From Calonectria ilicicola (lineage: Eukaryota; Ascomycota; Sordariomycetes; Hypocreales; Nectriaceae), in NCBI GenBank assembly GCA_020809705.1, contig CP085828.1, positions 4,650,001 to 4,714,000 on the forward strand: a stretch of DNA of 64,000 nt, given 5' to 3'. A model generated the notes under the pieces. It did no database searches. It was given only the letters and a program-made list of their open reading frames with translations, and was not told the origin of the DNA. The position numbers and the translations under genes were made by a program. This document shows, piece by piece, positions 34,872 through 44,787 of this stretch. How positions within the stretch are numbered: position 1 is the stretch's first letter; each line of letters starts with the position of its first letter.

Positions 34872-36057
34872 CTACAGATACCCTGCTTGACGAGCAATCT
34901 CATCCAGTAATTGGTGCGTCTTCAATGCTTGTCCAAACGTCCCAAACCTTCTTGCATCGCCTGTCGCGTAAGCCTCGTATATCCCAGCCGTATTGGCGCC
35001 AGGGAACGCAATAGCAGCAATGTGGTCAAAATCACCCTCTTCTTCTCCAAACTCAAATGTCCGTACGTCAGTGGAGTTGGCGGATCTGATTGAAACCTTA
35101 CGTCCAGCTTTGCCAAATTGTAGAAGTGACTCGGGCACGGTCACTTCAACTTCTCCTTGAGTTCCCGTGATCAACCAGCGGAGACCCAGTCCATCGATTG
35201 CTTTGGGCGTCTTTCGTTGAGTGATGCTAACGCAAGCCCCGTTCTTCAATGTTCCTTGCACAAAAATGTGGTCTGGAGCAGTCCGAGGGTACTCGGGATC
35301 AACGACCTTTCCGGTTGTTGTGTCAAGAATTTTCACTCTAGGAGTTTGTGTCTTTAGGGTAGATTGAACCAAGTCAAAGTCTCCCAACACATGCGTAAAA
35401 GCATCCAAAACTGCTCTATGTTAGCTTAATGTTGGCTTCACGGAGAAAGGGCACCGTACAGTGTCCGAAGAAGATGTAGAATTCGTTACCTCCACTCTTC
35501 ATGTCGAGGAGATACTCTCCACCAGTAGTCCCCAAGTCTGCCGGAATAATACTTGAACACACCAAAGCAATAGAGCTCGTGATTGTTCCAATTGCCGAGG
35601 CTACAAGCTCGGCTATTTTTGCGATCAAAGGGTCTGCCCTAAATTGCAGCCCGACGGCTGTTTTGATCCCTGCCATCTCAGCCAATTCCGTAAGTTGTCG
35701 TGTCTCTTTCAGTGATGCACCTAATGGCCACTCAACAAAAAGATCTTTCTCCATCTCAATGGCAGGTTTAGCCAATTGAAAGTGTTTTCCAACATGAACT
35801 GACACGGAAATAAGATCGACGTTGGGGTCGTTGGCCAGATCTTCTGCGTTACCATAGGCCTTGACATGGGGACCCAGCTTGTGAAAGTCTATAGCCTTTT
35901 GGGCTGACGCAACCGAGGAGTTACACACAGCCACAAGCTCATAGTGTGGCGACGCGAGGAGTGGCCTGAGATGGGAGACAACCCCCCATTGGCCGAGCGA
36001 GCCATAAGGCTCATCAATCGGGGCGAGCCCGATCAACCCAACACGAATAGGCGCCAT
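34872..36057 (-). CDS. Gal80-like / Gfo-Idh-MocA family protein
   Basis: Two exons on the minus strand: 36057-35460 and 35410-34872, giving 378 residues. The N-terminal Rossmann fold starts IRVGLIGL and continues with LVAVCNSS and SVHVGKHFQLAKPAIE. The C-terminal alpha/beta domain begins at FFGHFLDAFTHVLGDF, which is restored only by the donor at 35459. Where active Gfo/Idh/MocA dehydrogenases have EKP with a catalytic lysine, this protein has VEWPLG, as in the Gal80 group of yeast-type regulators. It may therefore bind NAD(P) without catalysis and act as a metabolic sensor, although an oxidoreductase role is not excluded. It is divergent from the FMN reductase. Confidence 0.82.
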
Positions 36058-36900
36058 AGGATCTTGTCTTTTTACTTGATGATCTTGGAAAATAATGTCT
36101 CAATAATTGTTATCCAAGTTAAGTTCACTTGATTATATATAAACTATACCCAATGATTTCGGTTCGTAAAACCACACAGCTCGTCACTATCCACTTGCTC
36201 TCAAATTCCCACCTTACCAATCGACCTCGTTGTGCATATTACCTTGCCAATAACGTTATGCGTTCAAGCTATTTATGCATAGCGCGTATCAATTTGAGAT
36301 CGACCTCCGGCGTGAATTAGCTGAATAATGTAGTCAACGTTATTGCAGATCGAGGCGGCGTCAAGATCCTCCACACAGAATCATCCCGAGCGAGCGCGCG
36401 GTTGTTTGATAAGCTTGTGGCTAGTGCGTTGGGTTAATCACATTCAGCAATTTAGTGGCAGTGCCTGGGAGCGATACCGCGCGCGCAACTCCATTCTGCT
36501 AGCAAACCTCCACTCGCACTAATTGAATGGCAACGCCAAAAGCAATGGGCTGGATGTAAACCAATCGCGGTTCATCATCTGGCAAGGCAGGGGGACCTAA
36601 TGCCAAGATGCGGGCCAAGCACGGCTGATCGCCCTTGCATCCAACCTCTCAGATACACGGAGGGATTCTCGTAAGCAGACCAGCATCTCAAGCCTTGCAG
36701 AGTGAGATCTACATTGTTTTGAATATGAGGCTTGGGTTTGTAAGCGCAAATCGTTATTGTTTTCTATACATGGATCAAAAACCATGGAAGTGATATAAAT
36801 AATAACTTGAGATTCACCAAAGACATCTTCATTCCAAACACAGCAATCTCGTCCTCTCAACTTTTCAGCCAAGAAACACCAACCAACTCACCTTACAAAC
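36058..36900. promoter_or_regulatory. Shared promoter of Gal80-like gene (-) and FMN reductase (+)
   Basis: 843 bp between divergent starts. Near the reductase the leader is C/A-rich (tcagccaagaaacaccaacc) and a TATA-like gatataaataata lies at 36790-36802, about 100 bp before the ATG. No gene seen. Confidence 0.4.
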
Positions 36901-37518
36901 ATGTCATCCACCTACAAGATCGGCATCATCGTCGGCAGCGTCCGCCCCAAGCGCGCCGGTCCTCAAGTTACAGACTTCGTCCACGAGACGCTGAAACAGT
37001 CTGTCAAGGGCTCAACCAAATTCTCATTTGAAGTCGTCGATGTCAGCAAGCTCAATTTGACGCTGGGGGTTGAGGAGGGTATCCCCAAGATGATTTCCAA
37101 TGCGGATGGATACTCTCAAGAAGTCACCAAGGCCTGGTCCCGCAAGGTTACCGGTTTCGACGCCTTTGTGTTTGTCACGCCTGAATACAACTTCAGTATC
37201 CCTGCCGGCTTGAAGAACGCCATCGACACCCTCTACAACGAGTGGAAAGGAAAGCCAGCCATGGTTGTCAGCTACGGTGGAGGCGGCGGAACCAAAGCCT
37301 GGGATCTCCTTGCAAAGACTATTCTTGCCGGCGCACTGGAGATGCGTGTCGCCTCTGGCGCAACCAACCTTGTCTTTCCCCAAGAGGACAATTTCTTTAT
37401 CCGCGCTGCCACCGGTCAGGAGTTGGGCCTAAACGCAGCTGGAAGCACTGTTTGGAAGGACCAGAAGGCTGATATTGAGGGTGCTTGGCATGAGGTTGCT
37501 GGATTGCTAAAGGCATAA
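36901..37518 (+). CDS. NADPH-dependent FMN reductase family flavoprotein
   Basis: Single exon, 205 residues. The flavodoxin-like phosphate loop reads GSVRPKRAGPQV at residues 12-23. The flavin-contacting motif TPEYNFSIPAGLKNAIDTL, near residue 93, is the hallmark of the FMN_red/NAD(P)H:quinone reductase group, followed by a Gly-rich SYGGGGGTKAWD segment. These are cytosolic enzymes using NADPH to reduce FMN, quinones, azo or nitro compounds, often induced by oxidative or xenobiotic stress. No targeting sequence is seen. It is divergent from the Gal80-like gene and convergent with the first LaeA-like methyltransferase. Confidence 0.92.
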   Translation: MSSTYKIGIIVGSVRPKRAGPQVTDFVHETLKQSVKGSTKFSFEVVDVSKLNLTLGVEEGIPKMISNADGYSQEVTKAWSRKVTGFDAFVFVTPEYNFSIPAGLKNAIDTLYNEWKGKPAMVVSYGGGGGTKAWDLLAKTILAGALEMRVASGATNLVFPQEDNFFIRAATGQELGLNAAGSTVWKDQKADIEGAWHEVAGLLKA

Positions 37519-37781
37519 ATGCGAGGGATGAAGGTATCCAGGATTAGGACTGTGCATAATATTTATTGATAGAATGGAAATTACTAAATGACATATCCCA
37601 AAACTCTGCCTCGTTAGTCACCGTCCTTAGATGAGTAGCCGTGTCGCAATATTGTATGCCCATGATCTGCATGTGTCATAGATCCAAAATTAACTCCTAA
37701 TAAATCGCGATAGCTTGATTTAACATTTACTTTGCCTCAGCAATTACAAATCGAGGTACCTCAGGTTGGAGGTTGATGACA

Positions 37782-38934
37782 TCATTGTCGAGGTTTCTGC
37801 GCGTATACAACGACACTGAGAAAGTTAGTTTGATCATGTCCGTAAAGGTTAAAATACTAACATTGGCCAATAAGCATGTATCGCTGTATTTCTCAAGTCT
37901 TTTCGGACTTCTTCAAGGAAACTGTCAAGCTCTCTCTTCGTCCACCCGAGAACCCGGGTGTACACAGCTGCACTCACAGCTTCAAGACCCGAAGAGACGT
38001 TTGGATACACCCATGTTCCTAGTAGCTAGTATTAGCATGACAAAATCCATCGTAATTTTTCTGAAGTAAGGCCTGATAACTTGCCAATTTCCTTGAGCTT
38101 CGGGTCTTTAGGCCAACGGTTCTGAGGCCATTTAAAAACGACTTGGGTCACATTGACAAATCCCTGGGCCTCAATCTGCTCCTTGTACGAATACGGCGCA
38201 TCAAAAGACCTGCCAGCGGCTCTTGATCCCTCATAGAGGTTCTTGACCCACTTGGCGAGGGCGTGGTCGTCCTTGAGGGTGCCATCATCGCAAGATACTC
38301 CACAAATATCTGCAACTTCCAGCCAACCACCGGGTGCCAGATTCTCATATGCTTGTTCAAAGAAGCGGGGCCAATCAGCAAAAGAACCAGTCATCATCCT
38401 GCTATAGATGAGATCAAACTTTTGCTCAAAAGTCCACGGCTCCTCTAAATCATCTATCTGAAAAGTCAAGTTTGGGGGGACCACTTCACTCTGGATTGGA
38501 CTCAAGTCAACACCAAGAACCTGTGTTTCAGGGTGCTCGTCAGCCAGGTCCCAGGCCCAGATGCCAGTTCCCGTGCCGACGTCTAATACATGTCTCAGTC
38601 TGTACCCGTCGCGACCTGCTGGGCAGAAATACAGCTGGTGGCCGAACGTGATCAGACAAAGGTTGTGTTGTAGATCAAGTCTGTCCTGTTCGGGAGCATC
38701 GTTTGGCATCATGTACTTTCCATCCTTGTATGCATGATACAGGCGCCCATTCTCCTGCCTGTAACGAAGGATGCTGCTGGTGATGGAGGCGGTCGTAGCC
38801 ATTTTCCCATCCCCAGCAGCATCAATATCTAACTGCGAGTCAGCCTCGATCAGCCCAGTGTCCTGGACTACAGGTCCCACTGCCACGCTGAGGCGCCGGG
38901 GGTGCGATTCTCGTCTCATGGTAGAAACAGACAT
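37782..38934 (-). CDS. LaeA-like SAM-dependent methyltransferase (copy 1)
   Basis: Three exons on the minus strand: 38934-38085, 38018-37862 and 37815-37782, giving 346 residues. SAM motif I is VLDVGTGTGIW (117-127), followed by the acidic residue of GVDLSP and the LEEPW and RMMTGSF segments typical of LaeA-like proteins. The C-terminus reads IHAYWPIVVVYAQKPRQ. The first intron has a GC donor (GCAAGT); the GT-only reading ends the protein early. LaeA-like enzymes form a large fungal family, some of which affect secondary metabolism and development while others methylate small molecules. It is paralogous to the gene at 41167 and shares two intron positions with it. Confidence 0.88.
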
Positions 38935-39367
38935 TTTTTCTTGAAAGAAGCTGATCGTAGTCTGGCCTCAGGAACAAGAACAGGAGCTGGGGGGATGATA
39001 TGCATAACATAACATTGGATCGATTCACGCTGGGTATGATAAAGCACTTATTGGAAACCATCGCGCCACGCTGAAGGCGGGGTTGTCCAGCAGTGGGGAA
39101 CGTATCATGACAGTGGCTGAAGGGACGAATGGACGAATGCGGCATGACTCGATGCATGCAAGAGCTGGCAGAGGCCTGGGATTGGGCATGAACCCGTCAT
39201 CGATCGGCAAAGTGAACTGTCGTGCCAGCGGGACGTGCCGACGGCAACCACGTTTCCCTTTTTCGCTCCTCGTAAACAATTATGGAGCAGTGGAACCCAG
39301 TCTAAACGACACGCTTGTGAATCTATTGACTAACTTAACTTAACTTGACTTATCATGACTTCGTTGG
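38935..39367. other. Intergenic, 433 bp
   Basis: Promoter of the LaeA-like gene (minus strand) and 3' region of the amidase-like gene. A short repetition of taacttaacttaacttgactta lies at about 39332-39353. No gene seen. Confidence 0.35.
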
Positions 39368-40655
39368 TTATCGAGATGCGAGCGTGGCGGTGGGTCCCCG
39401 TTCCAGCCAGCGGACCATGCCCGTCACAGGGTCTAGAATACACGCAAAATGAGTAAAGATGTTGGAGATCTTCTTGTGCCTCATCCAACCGCGCAAAGTC
39501 TGCTCGCTGACGGGCTCTGCGCTTCGGTCCCAAGCCTGCTCGGTTGCGTCCCTTGGCTTTCTGACGCTTAGCCCCTCCTGTCCGGTGTGTTCAATCCACT
39601 TCTGCAGAATGATGTCCATACGATCGCTGGAATCTCGCATCCAGACGTCCAGGTGGGGATCGTTCATCCCAATCTCGTCGTCGGGCTCTGGGCTGCGAAC
39701 GCAGGGCGTCGCGTGGCATGAGTCGTGATTGGTCTGCACGATAAAGTTGTTGGCCGTTCGCATCCGGCCACTGGCCAGGTCCTTTTCGATGACGATGCCT
39801 TTTTGCCCATCACATAGAGTCAGGTAGCAAGGTGATGTGGGCATGGCGGCGAGCGTCGTCGCCTGCTTGACGAGTGAGGGCTGTGGTTGATGCTGCCGTC
39901 GGGGTGCAAGGAGAATGGATCGGAGCACCGATGCGATGGACGGGCGGAAGCCCAAGATGACAAGCAGCTGGTGCCTTTTTAGAGCGAACTTGTCGCATAG
40001 ATGCACTGGTCTGTAGTTTAGCGACAGTGACAGATTTTGTCTACACTAATGTTAGCTTCTTCAGACCGGCTCAAACCCCAACACAGAATCGTAATCAGAA
40101 TCAAGACAACGAACGAGACACGCACCTTACGCCTGTGAGCACCCCAACAAATCCTGCATATGTGATGGATGTGGCAATCACTCGGTTTGCGTCCTTGGAC
40201 GAGTCGACATACTCTAGGGTGACGAGGATGTCGCGCAAGAGGTCCAGCCCCCAGTCCAACGTGCGAAAGTGCATGAGGCTATTACTGGCAGCTTCATCCT
40301 GCCCTCGCCTCGCGCTCACAGGGACGCATCCGGCGGTGCAGCTCATCATGACATCGAGAAATACGTTGAGCGCCACTACCAGGTAGGTATCTACGCCGGC
40401 GACCTTGACGAAGCCGTTGATCTCCCTCATCTGCTCCTCATCATGCACGCGACGCAGGAACAGCCTCGCTGCGAACTTGGCAATCGAGGCTCGCCACTTA
40501 GAGCCCAGCATCACCCGTAGCAACTCATCAAACACGTGCCCCAGCTTCTGGAGGTTTGGCCTGAGGGCCGCCGCGACGTCGGCATAGCGGTGTTCTGGAG
40601 GCAGCGCGAGATCGATGCGGAACGTAGGGACCTGGCTGCGCGCGACGCCGTCCAT
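39368..40655 (-). CDS. Acid ceramidase / N-acylethanolamine acid amidase-like hydrolase
   Basis: Two exons on the minus strand: 40655-40126 and 40040-39368, giving 400 residues. The family's N-terminal segment (VPTFRIDLALPPEHRY) is present. The probable Ntn nucleophile is Cys106 in DVMMSCTAGC. Downstream are the conserved FRTLDW, GVRQNLSLSLNYRP (across the intron) and VQTNHDSC segments. Members are made as precursors that cleave themselves before the catalytic Cys and hydrolyse N-acyl amides (ceramide, N-acylethanolamines) in acidic compartments. No clear signal peptide is seen, which is unusual for the animal enzymes; a cytosolic or unconventional location is possible. It lies between two LaeA-like genes, all three on the same strand. 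Confidence 0.85.
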
Positions 40656-41166
40656 GACAAGACGAGACTGAAGGAGGAATATGGAGAGAAAATAGGGCAG
40701 CCGACCGCGATGCAGCCTAAGCAGGAGTTCTATATAGTCTCATGCTATGGCGGTCGACAACGTAGCAAAATTACGTGGCGCCACTCACTGAGAAAAAAAA
40801 AAGGAAAAAAAGGATCTGGCCTCATTCCGTCCACTCTCTAATCTCGGTAACCTTGGTGACGATCGGATTTACTCAACAATGTCTTAAACCAGTTCCACGC
40901 TTTGAAAAGGAGTAAACATTGTACAATTCAAGACAACAATGGAATTCACAAAGATATATATTTTTAACAACTCTGCATGGGTGAGGCTAGGTGGCCTCAC
41001 AGAGTTGAATCAATTAAGTGGATCATTGGCTGTTTTAAGTAATCGCCTAGTAATACGCGACATTGAAACAAACTCTCTTTCTGTACAAGGAAAAGACCTA
41101 ATCATGTCGTAAATCTATTATTGCGGCGCTAACTTCATGTCCAATTTAAAAAAACAAAAAAACTCA
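40656..41166. other. Intergenic, 511 bp
   Basis: Promoter of the amidase-like gene and 3' end of the second methyltransferase. A-rich run at 40793-40811. No gene seen. Confidence 0.35.
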
Positions 41167-42974
41167 TTATTCTGGCTTTTGTCCATATACGACATGTCTG
41201 TAGCTCATGTTAGCCTCTCAACGATTTTGATGCAGCAGCAGCAGCCTGTGTAGGGTAGGCAAATGCTGAGTGAGATGAGAACTTACATTGGCCACCACGC
41301 GTGGATTGTCTTATCCTTCATATCAGCACGTGCCTTGGTAAGGAATACTTCCACTTGCTCCCCTGTCCATCCCAGGGCGTGGGTAAATAGTTGGATGCTG
41401 AGGCCTGAAAGGCCATCGGCGATGTTATGCTGGGTCCAGAAGCCTGCACAAGTCAGTGTCTACTCTTGCGCGCTGAACAGATGCATATCGCATTCACACG
41501 TACCAAGCTCCTTATAGTAAGGGTCAGCTGGCCATCGGTTCATGGGCCACTTGTAAATGACCTCTGTAACGTTGACGAATCCCGCGTCAAGCATCTGCCG
41601 CTTGTAATACTTGGCACTGCGACCAGACCTGCCAAAGATCTCTGTCGTCTGGATCATCAATTCCGACCACTGGTTAATGAATGAGTCCTCCTTGACCGTG
41701 CCGTCATCGCACTGCACGGGGAAGGCAATATCCTGGCATTCGATCCAGCCGCCGGGAGCGAGACCCTCATAACTCTGTTCGAAGAATTTTGGGAAGTCGC
41801 CGAAAGAGCCAGTCATCATTCGGGCAAAAATGAAGTCAAACTTGTAGGTAAAGTTCCATGGCTCCTCGAGGTCATCAATCTGGAATTCTAGGTTGCTGGG
41901 AACGCTGGGAGATTGTGAGCAACTGGTACCGCAGGGGACAGGAGCAGGTGACATACAAGGATGGCTGAATTGGGCTAATATCGACACCAATAACCTTGGC
42001 AGAAATATTAGTAAAGGCTTCGTTTACCAAACACAACGCGTGCAGTCGGCTCAGTTTACCTTGGTCTCTGGGTGGTCATCGGCTATTGAGCACACATTGT
42101 CAGTAAGTAGGACTCGGAAAGTACATGGGCATGCGGGAACATCTCACCAAAATCGATGGCCCAAACTCCTGTTCCGGTGCCAACGTCAAGACATCTCCCA
42201 ATGGTCTTGTCCTTTCCAGCTGGGCACAGATATAGCTTGCCATGGAATGTAAGAGAGAAGAGGTGATGTTGGAGATCTGACTGAATTAGCGAGGCGCGAA
42301 AGGACAGGGAGTTGAAATGGCATTTACCTAAGCGGTCTTGCTCGGACTGAAGCAAAAGTAAGGGCAAAAGATTAGCGTACACCATTTACGCGACAATGTC
42401 GGAAGCTTACGGCATCGTTAGGGAGCACATAATTGACTACACGCGCGTTAATTAGGTCTAAATACGGCGGAGTTGGGAAAAGTTGAGCTTACTTGACTCT
42501 TTGTATGAGTGATAGGTACGTCCGTGTTCAGTGCGGTACTGGTAGATGCTGGAGCGCATCGACGCTGTGGAGCTAGCGGCATCATCGTCCTGTAAATTGC
42601 GTCAGTACGCGACAGGAAGGGATGAAAGCGCTAAATAACAAAAAAGAGAATGAACCGGGATTATAATTAAAATTATAGATGGGATGGTATTAAAATGGCC
42701 AAAAAGGGACACAGAAGTATAGGGCTGAAACTTACTCCAAGTGCCGAGTCGTCATCGGCAACATCTTCATCCGTTGCCTATTTGACATCAACTGGCTTTA
42801 GTCTCTATTCTTGGCGAGCCACAATTTTTTATTCGCTCCATTTTCTCTCACCTCAGCGGCCAGCAGCGGGGTGTCAGGGCTCTTGGGGTCTTGGTCGGTC
42901 TTCTGCGACGATGGGCTTGCGGCATCCTTGGGAGAGCCTGGCGCCTGTTTCGATGTCCCAGAAGCTTCAGCCAT
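41167..42974 (-). CDS. LaeA-like SAM-dependent methyltransferase (copy 2, 11 exons)
   Basis: Minus-strand exons: 42974-42852, 42777-42736, 42589-42493, 42436-42411, 42346-42328, 42276-42148, 42082-42060, 41994-41957, 41904-41504, 41443-41287 and 41197-41167. They add up to 361 residues with every phase consistent; the smallest exon is 19 nt. The N-terminus is Pro/Ser/Asp-rich and probably disordered. SAM motif I is LDVGTGTGVW (132-141), followed by GVDISPIQPS, LEEPW, RMMTGSF and the C-terminal IHVVYGQKPE. The function is as for copy 1: a class I methyltransferase of the LaeA-like family with unknown substrate. It is divergent from the P450 gene, 1.8 kb away. Confidence 0.88.
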
Positions 42975-43644
42975 GGTTCAGGCGCGCGTAACCGAGTGCA
43001 ATCTTTTCCTGGAAGGGTTGGTGGGCCTGGAGGGGGATGCGCTGCGGCCTGTGCTGGCTAGTGAATGCAACTCTCTTTGTGCCTTTGGGCGAAGATGAAC
43101 TGGCTGGCGCGTACGCAATAGCAATAATTAATACGTGCGTGTGTGTAGGTAGTGTGCAGCTCTCAAGGATTCATGGGATTTGGCCCCCTTGCTAGAGGAA
43201 AAGTGTGCGATGAATATTGATCAATGACTTTAAACGGGAGGGACGACCAACTGCGGCGGCGTCGTTCAGGACAAGGGAGAAAACCCCGCTACTGAAATAA
43301 CAGGTGCTTCTTGGGATGGGAAAAAAGCACATTTCACTGACCAAACGTATGACGGACTCCCGACGGCCAGCGGGTACAGACAGGGCCAGTGTGAGCGTGT
43401 AGTGGACCTGTGGCTTGCTGACGTGTCGACGAGTGGTCCGCTGCCATGCGGTCCAGGGACCACGACATGGAGTTGGCTGATAAACCCGGACGGGGGATGG
43501 GAGAACAGGGGACAGGGGACGGGCCACACCTTGGCGCGGGCGAATTGGCCGCGGGGGGACAGTGGTGAAGATGCGGAAGTGAGACTGAGATCAGAGGCTA
43601 AGCTGGACGAGCTACGTCCACTTTGCCATGCTAGTCTAGTGGAC

Positions 43645-43694
43645 AAAAAAAAAAAACAAAAAAAGAGGGAAAAAAGAGGGAAAAAAGAGAAGAG
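43645..43694 (+). repeat. Purine tract with repeated GAGGGAAAAAA
   Basis: 50 bp of A and G interrupted by one C, with two tandem copies of gagggaaaaaa. Low-complexity, possibly nucleosome-excluding DNA in a promoter. Confidence 0.6.
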
Positions 43695-44150
43695 CAACGT
43701 GTTCTGCAGCTGAGACCAATGCAGGGCGATATGCATCCCTTTAGACCCTGATACCATCCACCAACGGTCCCAACGGGGAGAGGAGAGAAAGCGAGGGGGG
43801 CCTGGCTGTGTCTTCGTATCAAATGGTCCCCTGCAATTGGCCTTCGGTCCTTTCACCATTGTTGGGATTGCCACCACCACCCACCACCCTTCATCCTTTG
43901 TGATTGCTTTGTGCATTGCATTACTCCGTGCATCTGCATCTGGTGGCTGCGCTAGGCACAAACCTGAGCGGCACGCACCGGCAATAGCACGCTTTTCGGA
44001 AGAGAATAGTGGTGGGCGGATTTAGATCAACAGCTAAGTTAGTCCGGCTCGTTCGTGGAACCTCAATCGACCCATGGCGTCATGCCTCTCAGCCCGAGCG
44101 GTGGTACATGGACATACAAGGAAGGTCACACATGTTTGTACAATACAGTA

Positions 44151-44198
44151 CATTACATGACATTACATGGCATTACATGGCATTACATGGCATTACAT
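44151..44198 (+). repeat. 10-bp minisatellite, unit CATTACATGG, about five copies
   Basis: Five head-to-tail units. The first ends in GA and the last in AT, the three inner units are identical. Located about 600 bp upstream of the P450 start. Confidence 0.85.
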
Positions 44199-44787
44199 AT
44201 GCAAACTAGCAACCAACACACGCAAACGGGCTCCCCCCAGCTCCCGCGAACCGCCTGCTCGGAAGGTCGCTAGCTCGCGCTCCAAGTGGTGATCCCGGGC
44301 GATCCACGGGCGCCGGGCGCCGGGAGAGCTATCCCACACACTGCTAGTCGCTACGCTAGACGCTGGCCCAAAAAGAATTGTCCGCCATCGTTTGCTTCTA
44401 GCGCTGCTTGCTTGCCTTGCTCGCTCGCCTCCGGGGGCCCTCTAGGGCCTGCAACACTCGACCCGGACTGGTATCGACTGGAGCATCGAACAGGATTGAC
44501 CTGGTCAAGTTGGGTAGGAAAAGACCATGACGGCGAAGAATCCTGATAACCCCCGTCCGCCGTGACATTCTAGCCGAGCTAGAGATGTGTCTGTTTCCCC
44601 GCGTTCAAAATGGCCTGGATCCGCCATCCGGGTTTGACATTTCTCGATCCACGCAGATTCTTTTCCTTCTTGCTTCCTTTCTCCAGCTCCAATTTTTCCC
44701 ATTTTTTGCTCCTCACGGAGTGCTCCCTTCACCCTCTCGACCCCTCCATTGGCAGGCTCCGCTTCAGGGATTAAGCAACCAACAACA

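Larger units (their letters stand above)
42975..44787. promoter_or_regulatory. Divergent promoter region of methyltransferase (-) and P450 (+), 1.8 kb
   Basis: No credible gene; the overlapping open frames around 43270-43960 lack family features. It holds an A/G tract (43645-43694), a 10-bp tandem repeat (44151-44198) and a pyrimidine-rich leader (ttcttttccttcttgcttcc) before the P450 start. Confidence 0.4.

Noticed and set aside
43266..43961. 231-codon minus-strand frame
   Set aside because: Covers the A/G tract (poly-Phe/Ser translation) and has no recognisable domain.
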